Shown here: positions 55,562 to 64,000 of the stretch, piece after piece
Position numbering within the stretch: position 1 is the stretch's first letter
How the letters are laid out: the number at the start of each line of letters is the position of its first letter
DNA from: Larix kaempferi
Lineage: Eukaryota; Streptophyta; Pinopsida; Pinales; Pinaceae
Assembly: GCA_027924585.1 (NCBI GenBank)
Contig: BSBM01000386.1
Location: 3,806,001 to 3,870,000 of the forward strand
DNA length: 64,000 nt
Reading direction: 5' to 3'
Position numbers and translations under genes: made by a program
Notes under the pieces: model-generated
Told to the model about the DNA's origin: nothing
Seen by the model: only the letters and a program-made list of their open reading frames with translations
Database searches by the model: none

Positions 55562-56469
55562 AATTTGACTCCTGCAGAATCAAAATACACTATTACTGAA
55601 AAAGTGTTTCTCATAGTTGTCTAATTTATCAACAAGTTTCGTCATTATATCACAGGATATGAAATTTTTATACACATTGACCACTCCGCCATCAGGTTTT
55701 TAATGAATAAACCCATCACCAATGGCATAGTGACTCGGTGGATTCTTTTGTTGCAATAATTTAACATTACCATTGTTGATCGTCCCAGTCGAGAGAATGT
55801 AGTAGCTGACTTCCTCTCTTGAATTCAAATTGACGATAATGCCAGCCCTATCGATGATAGCTTCCCAAATAAACATTTGTTTGTTGTATCTGTCCGAACC
55901 CCATGGTTTGCAGATACAACCAATTATCTACCAACTGGAAAGCTACCTAACCATCTATCCCCACTTGAGAAATGTAGGATCATAGTTCAAAGTTCCAATT
56001 ATTCTTAGGTGGATAATGATCTCTTTCGTATTGGTCCTGATCTTATTATTAGACGATGCGTACGAGAGGATGAGATGGAAGAGATCCTTCATGCATGTCA
56101 TGGTAGACCTTGAAATGGGCATGTTTCTGATAAGAGAACAACATACAAAGTATTGCACTCTGGGTATTATTGGCCAAGCATCTTCGAAGATGCTGCCAAA
56201 TATGTTAAGGGATGTGACAGTTGCCAAAGGATCGGTAGACCTACACCATCCGATGAGATGCCTTTGCAACCCCAAGTTATGATTGAACCATTTGAAAAAT
56301 GGGCTCTAGATTTCGTTAGGCCAATTTCTGCTATGTCTCGGAAAAAGAAATACATTCTAGTCTGTCCAGATTATGTCACCAAATGGGTAGAAGCCAAAGC
56401 TTTATTCCGAGCCACAGAGAAATCTGTGGTGGATTTTATTGATGAAGAAATATTTACCTGATTTGGTGT
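55562..56469 (+). pseudogene. Athila-like RNase H end and integrase front
   Basis: Same frame as RT. Stops fall at 55559, 55622, 55757, 55820 and 56006. RNase H continues with ESKYTITEKVFLIVV, HIDHSAIRFLMNKP and NVVADFLS. The integrase zinc finger spans HACHGRP*NGHVSDKRT ... CDSCQRIGRP (about 56090-56235). The first catalytic Asp is in WALDFVRPIS. The frame reaches EEIFT*FGV, where the nested element is inserted after GGTGT at 56465-56469. Confidence 0.85.
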
Positions 56470-56857
56470 TGTTAGGAACCCGTGTCAACTCTTCTCTTTA
56501 CTTTGTTAGTATATTATTGTTGGACACATATGCTTTGTAAGTTGTCTCGTAGTATTTGTTGATCCATAGTTTATATTAGCCCATGGTATTGACCCATAGT
56601 ATTGGATGCATATGCTTTGTAAGTCGTCCCATAGTATTATATGTCCCATGGTTTTTGAATCATAGTATTGGGCATAGACTTAGTATATAAGTGTGTGTTG
56701 AGGTCATTGAAGGCACCGTGAAGTTAATTGTATTGAGCTTGCTCAAAGGAGGTTTCCCCCTCAAAGTGGCCCATGATCAATATAAAAGTGATTCCGAGTT
56801 CTATTATTTCTGATATCTCGTGTATTTGCATTAAATAATTATTGCAGGTTCTTCACA
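56470..56857 (+). repeat. Nested gypsy 5' LTR
   Basis: 388 bp. It has an internal direct duplication of about 37 bases (GCATATGCTTTGTAAG followed by a GTAGTATT-like end) at about 56528 and 56607, also present in the partner. A TATA-like GTATATAAG lies near 56682. Confidence 0.95.
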
Positions 56858-56859
56858 TC

Positions 56860-56871
56860 TGGTATCAGAGC
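56860..56871 (+). other. Nested gypsy primer binding site, tRNA-iMet
   Basis: TGGTATCAGAGC, two bases after the LTR end; exact standard core. Confidence 0.92.
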
Positions 56872-57376
56872 ACTTTCTTGGGCTCATTGGGTGGAATTTC
56901 TGCCAAACTTTTTTTTCGCATCTGTTGCAAGTTTGGATCTGGGAATAATATCTATCCGCTTAACTGTGGGAAGTACTTAGGCATAATCCCTAAAACTCAT
57001 TGTGAGGAGTACCACAGGAACCCCAAAGTATCTGGCCCATTGAGAGGACCTGCCAACGAAAAGGGCAATGACCCCTACCCGATTGACTAGTTCCCACCCG
57101 TGAGGTAAACCAAGAGCTGTAGTTTGTGGCAAAGCGGTTATCGGTTTTACCTGAACTGTGGAGTGAGGGGTACTGCCCCAATACCTAAGCCGTCAGACAA
57201 CATTGGTGGTCGAGTGAATCCCCTGAAGCGATAGGAAGCCACACATACCTGGGGTCCATATCTATTTTCAGCTGAACTGTTGTTGATCACTTCCACTCTA
57301 GATCCATCCGTTTCATATCTATTCTCAAAGTCGTTCAAGATCCAGTTGCCATTTCAAATCTAGCCGTTTTTCGATC

Positions 57377-57767
57377 CCTTCCACGCCGTTGCAGATCCAT
57401 CTATTGCGGATCCCTTTTGTGCCGCCGTTGTCGATCCATTTCTGAAAAAAAATAAAAAAAAAAATAAAAAAGAACCTTCCACGCCATTGTAGATCCATCT
57501 GTTGCGGATCCCTTTCACGCCGCCGTTACCGATCCATTTCTAAAAAAAAAAAAATCTATTGTTCGCGTTGCCGTTGCCAATCCATTTCTGAAAAAAAAAA
57601 AAAAAAAAACCTTCCACGTCGTTGTAGATCCATCTATTGTGGATCCCTTTTGTGCCGCCGTTACCGATCCATTTATGGAAAAAAAAATTCTATTGTTCGT
57701 GCCGCCGTTGCCGATCCATTTCTGAAAATAAAATAAAATAAAAAAAATAAAAAATAAAATAAAAAAT
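57377..57767. repeat. Tandem repeats in the leader of the nested gypsy
   Basis: Three units starting at 57377, 57475 and 57610 with CCTTCCACG. Each has GATCCATCTRTTG, GGATCCCTTT, GCCGCCGTT and GATCCATTTCT and ends in a long A-rich run. Units two and three include an extra TCTATTGTTCG part. Confidence 0.9.
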
Positions 57768-58200
57768 TCTGTTTTTTGGCCATATCTCCCTTGTTTCAAC
57801 TCTGTTTTCCCTGAAACTTCACTGACATCCCTGCAATACCATTATGCATATTTCATTCCTGAATACCCTATCCCAAATTCCACTTCCCAAGACCAGAAAT
57901 CCCACATTTGTTTATTTTTAGGGTTTGCCATAACTCCTTCAATTTTCACCCAAACGCCTTCAAATTTTGGCACCGTATTCATTTCCTAATTCTGCTTCTT
58001 TGTCCATCTATACCAAATTTTCTCATTCTTTCACCCCGCTTCTGAAATCCCCATTTTTTGCCTCCCTGTCCATCATAAAGTGTCCAAATTCTAGTCAAAC
58101 CCCAATAACCAATCCGAGTTTTTCCCAAATCCAAATTTTCCTTTACTAAATAAGCTTTTGCTTGTGTTTTTCTATCCATTTCCGAAAAAAAAAAAAACTC

Positions 58201-58912
58201 ATGGTTGTGGTTGTCACCCGTGCAGGAGAAAAAACTATGGAGGAAGCACTTGCAGCCATCCAAACCAAACTCCAAGATCTGGATGAAAAATTTCTCAGCC
58301 TCCATCTTCAATATTCAGCCATGAACAATAACCGACAGCCAGAATCTTTTGCAACCACTGGGTTCTCTTCTTCCAGCAATTTTCATGTGCCGAAGCTTGA
58401 TTTTCCTCGCTTCAATGGTACTGATCCGACTGGATGGATATACCGAGCAGAACAATATTTTAGTATGCATAATACTTTTGATGTCCAAAAAGTTCCACTT
58501 GCATCCTTTCATTTGGAACAGGAAGCCCTTCAATGGTACCGTTGGTACATCAAAGCTCATCCCGAGCCAAACTGGACAGATTTTTTCCCAACTCCTTTTG
58601 CCACGATTTGGTCCTAGTGCTTTCGATGACTTCACAGGAGCACTCACTAAACTTCACCAAAATGGCACAGTGAGAGAGTATCAGACAAAATTTGAGAAAC
58701 TAGCCAATCACACAGAAGGATTGTCTGATGAATTCTACAGGAGTTGTTTTATCAGTGGTCTCAAGGATGAAATCCATTTAGAGATCAAAAGTTTATGTCC
58801 CAACACAATGATGGAAGTCCTAGGGTTGGCTAAGCTGGTCGAGGACAAGATCGCAGCTCAACAACGCTCCAAACCCACTTTTGTTCCCTTCAGAAACATG
58901 GATTCCCAATGA
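58201..58912 (+). pseudogene. gag: Nested gypsy gag
   Basis: ATG at 58201 (MVVVVTRAGEKTMEEALAAI) in the frame open to 58617, or ATG at 58237 within it. A coiled N-terminus is followed by LDFPRFNGTDPTGWIYRAEQYF and EALQWYRWYIKAH. A frameshift near 58590 moves sense to LLPRFGPSAFDDFTGALTKL and REYQTKFEKLANHTEGL, then FISGLKDEIHLEIK, ending at 58912. This is the standard plant gypsy gag domain, broken by one indel. Confidence 0.85.
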
Positions 58913-58939
58913 CCTCCCATCATGCCTGCTTGTTGACCA

Positions 58940-59704
58940 ACTCCTATCAAGCATTTGTTTGAAACAGAGATGCAGGCACGCCGAGAAAAAGGGATTTGTT
59001 ATAATTGTGATGAGAAATTCACTCAAGGACATATATGTGTTCAACAAAAGCTTTATCTCTTGGATGTGGATTATCCACCTGCCTCTGAACTTGGTGAAGA
59101 AGCTCTAGATACAGTAGATGATTAGGTTGACATTCAGCACCCGCCTGTTGACACCCCATCTCAGGACGACCCACCCGAGATCTCTCTCCATGCTCTAACT
59201 GGTGTCACCACCCCACAAATAATGTGGGTCAGGGGATACTTCAAGAATCTCCCTCTTACCATCCTCATTGATTCTAGTAGCACTCATAGCTTCATTGATC
59301 CTCGGATTTCCAAATAGGCTGATTTTTTTGTCCATCCTTGCTCCCACTTTGAAGTCATGGTTGCCAATGGGGGCACCTTACCTTGCAAGGGGAAGAGTCA
59401 CAATGTGTGTATCTCTATGGAAGATTATAACCTGCGCTCTGACATGTTTGTCTTGTCCTTAGGCAGATGTGATGTGGTTTTGGGCGTTCAATGGTTACGC
59501 ACACTTGGCCCCATCTTATGGGATTTTGCTGAACTTTGGATGAAGTTTTCAATCAATGGGGCACAACACAAATTTATGGGCTTACAACCAGGGTCTCTCT
59601 GCAACATCAGTTCACATCGCCTGAAAAAAATGCTTAAGAATTCACATGGTGTCATCGCTCAGCTCCATTCCATTCAGATGCATCCATCCTTCTCGCACAA
59701 TTGA
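58940..59704 (+). pseudogene. Nested gypsy zinc knuckle and protease
   Basis: A knuckle-like GICYNCDEKFTQGHIC lies near 58990-59040, where the His is displaced. After an acidic linker (stop at 59123) comes the protease LTILIDSSSTHSFID (about 59252), with DSSS where DSGS is usual. VANGGTLPCKGKSHNV follows, then LGRCDVVLGVQWLRTLGPILW to a stop at 59702. It would process gag; the Gly loss in the active site should weaken or abolish it. Confidence 0.8.
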
Positions 59705-60392
59705 TGACCCAGTTTCTCTTACAACTATTTCTCTGCTTGTTCCAAATTGGTTGCAATATGTTCAACAGGGCTATCTCTTCTATGAACTCCATGCTTCTTC
59801 ATCAGTAGGGAACTCTGGGTTCTTCAAAATGTATGACCGGGAACAATGCAACTTCTTTTGGCAGGGATTGAAAATGACAATTCAACAAATGGTGGTTGAC
59901 TATGATACTTTACAGGTCAACAAGGGTGAAATGACACTCCTTTCGGGACGGCTCAAACCCTTGCCCATCCCTACACAGATTTGGCCAACTATTTCTATGG
60001 ATTTCTTAGAAGCACTATGGTGGTACAATACCACGTCTACAAGGACACCATATGAAGCAGTCTATGGATAGACACTGCTAGTTCTTCTTCCATACACCCT
60101 TAGGAACTCCCCAGTTCAGGAAATTGACTTGGTTCTTCGAAACCGCGATCAGATTCTTCTCATTCTGCAGGACAATCTTCACATGGCCAAAATTCGACTG
60201 CAACAACAAGTCGATCAGCACCATTCTGAGCGCACTTTTCACGCAGCTGATATGGTTCTTCTTCGTCTACAGCCTTCCAAGCAATCCTCCCTGAAACGCG
60301 AAAGGCTTCAATGGCCCGAAATGCAACCCAAGGATACTACCCGGGAACCACTCATTCAAATTCTGCATCAATTTCCCCAACCAAAGCTTTGA
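59705..60392 (+). pseudogene. Nested gypsy integrase remnant
   Basis: Begins in the zinc-finger part (LFYELHASSSVGNSGFFKM, NFFWQGLKMTIQQMV, NKGEMTLLSGRLKPLPIPTQ), then ISMDFLEAL with the first catalytic Asp. It jumps at about 60015 to WWYNTTSTRTPYEAVYG, skipping the second Asp and the Glu. The tail is NLHMAKIRLQQQVDQHHSER and FHAADMVLLRLQP to a stop at 60390. RT and RNase H are missing upstream, as the protease end is joined almost directly to this part. Confidence 0.8.
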
Positions 60393-60407
60393 GGACAAAT
60401 CTTTTTC

Positions 60408-60421
60408 TAAGAAAGAGGGGA
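60408..60421 (+). other. Nested gypsy polypurine tract
   Basis: TAAGAAAGAGGGGA directly before the 3' LTR. Confidence 0.85.
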
Positions 60422-60808
60422 TGTTAGCAACCCGTGTCAACCCTTCTCTTTACTTTGCTAGTATATTGTTGTTGGACGCATATGCTTTGTAAGTCGTCCC
60501 GTAGTATTTGTTCATCCATAGTTTATATTAGCCCATGGTATTCACCCATAGTATTGGACGCATATGCTTTGTAAGTTGTCCCGTAGTATTATATGTCCCA
60601 TGGTTTTGACTCATAGTATTGGGCATAGACTTAGTATATAAGTGTGTGTTGAGGTCATTGAAGGCACCGTGAAGTTAATTGTATTGATCTTTCTCAAAGG
60701 AGGTTGCCCCCTCAAAGTGGCCCATGATCAATATAAAAGTGATTCTGAGCTCTATTATTTCTGATATCTCGTGTATTTGCATTAATTAATTATTGCAGGT
60801 TCTTCACA
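60422..60808 (+). repeat. Nested gypsy 3' LTR
   Basis: 387 bp, homologous to 56470-56857. It ends TTCACA, followed by the duplicated GGTGT. Confidence 0.95.
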
Positions 60809-61585
60809 GGTGTACCTAGGGAAATTGTAACCGATCAAGGATCTCAGTTTAACTCCAAATTAATGAAAGAGCTTACTGACAAATATGGTATTAGACATTT
60901 CAAATCTTCACCATACCATCTGCAAGCTAATGGTTAGGTAGAATCCACCAACAAAGTATTAGAAGCTATCCTGACTAAGACTATCCAATTACACCACAAA
61001 GACTGGGCAGATAGGCTTTCTGAAGCTCGGTGGGCTTACATAATAACTTGGAGAAACACTACTAGTCACACACCTTATGAACTCATTTATGGTAAACAAG
61101 TTCTCCTACTTATTGAGTTTCAAGTCAAAACATTTCGTATGGTTGCACAATTAGGGATGGACCTAGAAGAAGCACAAAGACAACGAATCCTGCAGATAAA
61201 TGAATTAGACGAGATTAGGCAAGATGCTATTCAACACACAATCTTAATACAATACCAGCGGAAAAAGTGGCATTATAGATACATTAAACAAAAACAATTC
61301 AAAACTGGAGACTGCGCACTACTTTTTTATTCAAGATACAAACATTTTAAAGGTAAATTAACTACTCGTTGGATGGGTCCATATGAAATTGTTATAGCTT
61401 TCGATAATGGATCTGTTAAAATCAAAACAATTGATGATTCGCAAATTTCTTTCGTTGTAAATGGACATAGACTTAGACTTTATCATCAACTAATATCTAA
61501 ACAAGATTTTGTGCAGAATGATTTACGACAAGAAGAAATGGAGCTGGTAGAAGAGGAAGTCATTCCTCCTCCTCCTAGTCCTTGA
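60809..61585 (+). pseudogene. Athila-like integrase C-terminal part
   Basis: Resumes exactly where 56469 stopped: EIVTDQGSQFNSKLMKEL with Asp 2, then SPYHLQANG*VESTNKVLEA with the Glu and one TAG at about 60936. TSHTPYELIYGKQVLL follows. The C-terminal domain includes FKTGDCALLFYSRYKHFKGK, TTRWMGPYEIVIAF and VNGHRLRLYH, ending EEEVIPPPPSP at 61585. No chromodomain. Apart from the single stop this half is undamaged. Confidence 0.88.
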
Positions 61586-62433
61586 ATTATTTTGGGTTAT
61601 CTTCTTTTGTATATATGTAAATATGTTTTTGATTTTCAATAATAATGAGTCACTCTAATAACTGATTGTATTTTTACAGGAAATCTATTTTGATCAGTTT
61701 GTAAAACATTGTCAATAAAACAGGAAGACTCTTTTTCCTTTCGTAATTTTGAAAATTTTACATAACTTGTTTTTGTACATATGCTTTTGTTTTTGAATAA
61801 AGTTGAATCATCTGACAAGTGGTTGTGCAGCTTAATCACAAAGAACCCTATCTTTGTAATCAGCTCATGATATTATGCAAAAAGGGAAGTGCTCTAAAAA
61901 GAAATACTTAAAGTTTTCACTTTCTTTCGGTTGTTATTGTCAAGATTGAAATTTATAGTGAAAGGATGAAGTATCTTGATATCATTGTAACCACTTTCTT
62001 TTGTGATTCCGTATATGGTATTTGATTAAGAGATGCACATTTCTTATTTATCACTAGAACAGTTGTTTAAAAGACCTATTTTAATTATTGTGATCTCCAT
62101 AAAACTCTATCTTACACCTATGGACTGCTAGTTTATCCTGGACTCATTATCAAAATTTGTCTCTAAAGAACCTCTAAAAGGTAGCTTAAAAGTGGGTGAT
62201 ATTTTCTATTTTTGTGGGGAACATTACTGACATTTTATGAAGAAGATAGATTGTGAAGTCAAAGAATAGCTTTAGGTTATTATCTTTTGACATGATCTGT
62301 GATTTAGGCCATTATAAATAAAGTTACTCATAGGATTTGTGCTAAATTTTTTTGAATTATGTGTTTAACAAGCTTAGTACACTCTAGTGCCAACCGACTT
62401 CCGTACCAAATATATATATATATCATTATATGA
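61586..62433. other. Athila-like 3' region, no gene
   Basis: AT-rich. Two similar T-rich blocks near 61620 and 61780 contain TTTTTGATTTTCAATAATAATGAGTC and TTTTTGAATAAAGTTGAATC-like words. No env-like ORF or membrane segment was recognised. Confidence 0.5.
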
Positions 62434-62627
62434 AGCAAACCCACAGGAATACTGAACAGGCTCGTTGGTAGCGGGTCCATGCTAAGTAAAATCTTAAACA
62501 AGGAAGCTCGGTAAATGCAAGTAAACTCGTCGGGGTACTGAACAGGCTTGCTGGCAGCGGGGCTATGATTGCATGGTACCAAGATAAACCCGCTGGGATA
62601 CTGAACAAGCTTGCTGGTAGCGGGTCA
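62434..62627. repeat. Three hairpin-capable repeat units
   Basis: Units of about 43 bases begin at 62434, 62521 and 62584, with core ACTGAACARGCT and end AGCGGG. The third folds as ACCCGCT / AGCGGGT with a 7-bp perfect stem; the others pair less well. Spacing is 87 and 63 bases. Confidence 0.8.
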
Positions 62628-62913
62628 ATACCAGATAAAAGAGGTTTGGTTAATGCATTGCTATTCACATAACTCATAAAAAACCTGAGTATACAAATAC
62701 ATGTTTAGGTCGATTATGTATATTGTCATTAGATAATGGCTGTAAGTTGGACTTTGACCCTGTCATCTAATTCAAACAATACCTAGGATATGATTATCCT
62801 AGAAATTGGACCCATAATTATAGTAGATCTCACAAATTTTATGATGAACCGTATCTATATTCTTTGGATGGCAAGATATCTTTACAATGAGTCATGGATG
62901 ACTAGTTTTTCCT

Positions 62914-63183
62914 ATGGCATTTTTCGCATCTCTTACACTATTATTCTTCATATGGTCTTTTAAGCACTGTTGTATTCCTTTTTATGAATGTACATATCTA
63001 AATCATCTATTTTTATCAATTAATATTTCATTTCCTTATGAAAATTATTGTAGTATTTTAAAAGCTATCTGTAAAGACTTTCAATTGAAATTTTTTAATT
63101 TTAATAATTTTCTCTTTGATGGCTTGAGGACACGCCATATTTTTGGTTTGGTGGGGGAGATTAGAACTGTTATTACTTATTGA
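62914..63183 (+). CDS. Short hydrophobic ORF before the PPT, doubtful
   Basis: 89 codons with an ATG: MAFFASLTLLFFIWSFKHCC then a Phe- and Asn-rich part. The N-terminus could be a signal or membrane segment, as in env-like remnants of Athila elements. However, composition follows the local AT bias and the ORF overlaps the PPT, so chance is as likely. Confidence 0.2.
   Translation: MAFFASLTLLFFIWSFKHCCIPFYECTYLNHLFLSINISFPYENYCSILKAICKDFQLKFFNFNNFLFDGLRTRHIFGLVGEIRTVITY
63149..63160 (+). other. Probable Athila-like polypurine tract
   Basis: The G-rich end of TTGGTTTGGTGGGGGAGATT, a sequence typical just before Athila-group 3' LTRs. The following TGTTATTACTTATTG at 63168 would be the LTR start. 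Confidence 0.55.
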
Positions 63184-64000
63184 ATATTTATGAAATTTCA
63201 TTTATCTCTGATAGAATAATAGGTGTTTTCAGGTTAATGCGAAAAAGAAGAAGGAAAATTATTTTAATCAAAGACGAACAAAAGAGGAATGCAATTAAAA
63301 GATCTAGAAAAGCAAAGTTTACAGCATCTTCTGTGCATTAACAGCTTCATAAATTCTTTACAAAATCATATTCAGTCAAGTATTAGCAAGCAAATCTTGT
63401 AGAGACAAAAGTATGTATGAAGGACTGAATGACGGTTCGAATGCCGATCCAAATGAGGTGACGATTACATCAAATGAACAACGTTCTGAATGAAAGTGAT
63501 GAATGAAATCGTAGCATGCATAAATATTAAATAGCATGCCAAGATATTCAAAATTTTGATTTACTAATGATAATAGGGATCAATCAAATGTCAATATCAT
63601 ACATGATTTCATTTCCCTAACCGTCGTATTTTTTTGTTAAATGAATAAATCTTGTATCATTTTGAATCATTGCATGACCGCTATGGTCTTATGTTATTGT
63701 ACAAATTGCCAACATCTGGATCGAATCTTTATGATTTTCCACATGTAATCTATCCCATTACGTGAATTTCGTTCAACCTGTCCAAATCTTGGCTTTGGAC
63801 ATGGTTGAACATACTCTAAACGAACACGTATTTATCGAATTCACGCACTTCTATGTTGGCACTTGACTCAAGAATTTCAAAAGTAATCTCTTAATCATGT
63901 TTCATCTACGACCATTTAGTCATCCAAACCGACCTTAATTTAACTGATGGCTGCATGAATTTTCATTCATTCTGTTTTGTTTTCATTTCTCTCTATGAGT
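63168..64000 (+). repeat. Possible 3' LTR start, incomplete; includes inverted 12-base repeats
   Basis: The putative LTR starts at 63168 and runs off the window. I could not align it with the region before 50135. At 63420-63455 three contiguous 12-base units on the minus strand (CATTTGGATCGG, CATTCGAACCGT, CATTCAGTCCTT) belong to the same repeat type as 48854-48913, but inverted. Confidence 0.3.

Larger units (their letters stand above)
56470..60808 (+). mobile_element. Nested RT-less Ty3/gypsy element, 4.3 kb
   Basis: LTRs of 388 and 387 bp (TGTTAG ... TTCACA) differ at about 20 positions by eye. The target duplication is GGTGT on both sides (56465-56469 and 60809-60813), exact. A PBS and a PPT are present. 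The inside has gag, protease and a shortened integrase but no reverse transcriptase, so it is a deletion derivative that needed a partner. It landed in the integrase of the Athila-like element. Confidence 0.95.
50136..64000 (+). mobile_element. Athila-like Ty3/gypsy element (interior), split by a nested gypsy
   Basis: PBS, gag, protease, RT, RNase H and integrase follow in gypsy order. The PBS type, the DLGA protease and the YMDD RT fit the Athila group. The integrase is cut at 56469 and resumes at 60809. A purine tract near 63149-63160 (GGTTTGGTGGGGGAG) is the probable PPT, so the 3' LTR would begin close to 63168 and run out of the window. No env-like ORF was recognised between pol and the PPT. 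Confidence 0.8.

Noticed and set aside
63168-64000. Pairing of this end with 47275-50135 as Athila LTRs
   Set aside because: Only weak short matches were found, and the 12-base repeats are in opposite orientation; the pair is not supported.

Overview
This window looks like nuclear DNA from a plant with a large, repeat-rich genome. Almost everything recognisable is a plant LTR retrotransposon (Ty1/copia or Ty3/gypsy), plus one plant LINE fragment and one tRNA-derived SINE. I see no convincing host housekeeping gene. The clade cannot be fixed from the sequence; a seed plant is the safest reading.

Layout. 1-4.8 kb: decayed gypsy protease/linker followed by a long, single-frame but stop-ridden extra ORF with a basic N-terminus and a coiled-coil C-terminus, family unknown. 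7.2-8.5 kb: minus-strand LINE ORF1 (DUF4283 plus zinc knuckle). 8.7-9.3 kb: a 632-bp dispersed repeat with a second copy at 46.6-47.3 kb. 10.1-14.9 kb: copia element A with both LTRs, iMet-type PBS and PPT. 14.9-15.15 kb: SINE and microsatellite. 15.7-16.1 kb: gypsy integrase tail. 16.9-32.7 kb: a minus-strand solo LTR of the copia A family, split by a 15.2-kb Tat-like gypsy element (17,071-32,226). 33.5-34.85 kb: 3' end of copia B (minus). 34.9-40.9 kb: complete but dead copia C (minus). 40.9-45.4 kb: decayed chromovirus-like gypsy. 47.3-64.0 kb: large Athila-like gypsy whose integrase is split by a younger 4.3-kb, RT-less gypsy (56,470-60,808) with a perfect GGTGT target duplication.

The Tat-like element is the centrepiece. 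Its LTRs are 982 bp each and differ at about 17 positions by eye. Gag-pro-RT-RH-IN lies in one frame broken only by five stop codons and no frameshift. After the integrase, a separate short ORF preceded by a good 3' splice site encodes an intact RNase H. On the opposite strand, convergent with it, is a TATA-headed, apparently three-exon gene encoding a plant-mobile-domain (PMD-like) protein; both inferred introns keep frame across the junctions. Upstream of that antisense promoter is an array of small stem-loops with changing but complementary arms. A CpG-rich motif set (core TACCGCG) is shared between the LTR U3 and intron 1 of the antisense gene.

How the parts relate: the sense genes make the retrotransposon machinery. 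The antisense gene keeps its introns through retrotransposition because splicing of the sense RNA does not recognise them. Several layers of nesting give a relative age order: copia A solo LTR older than the Tat insertion; Athila-like element older than the nested gypsy.
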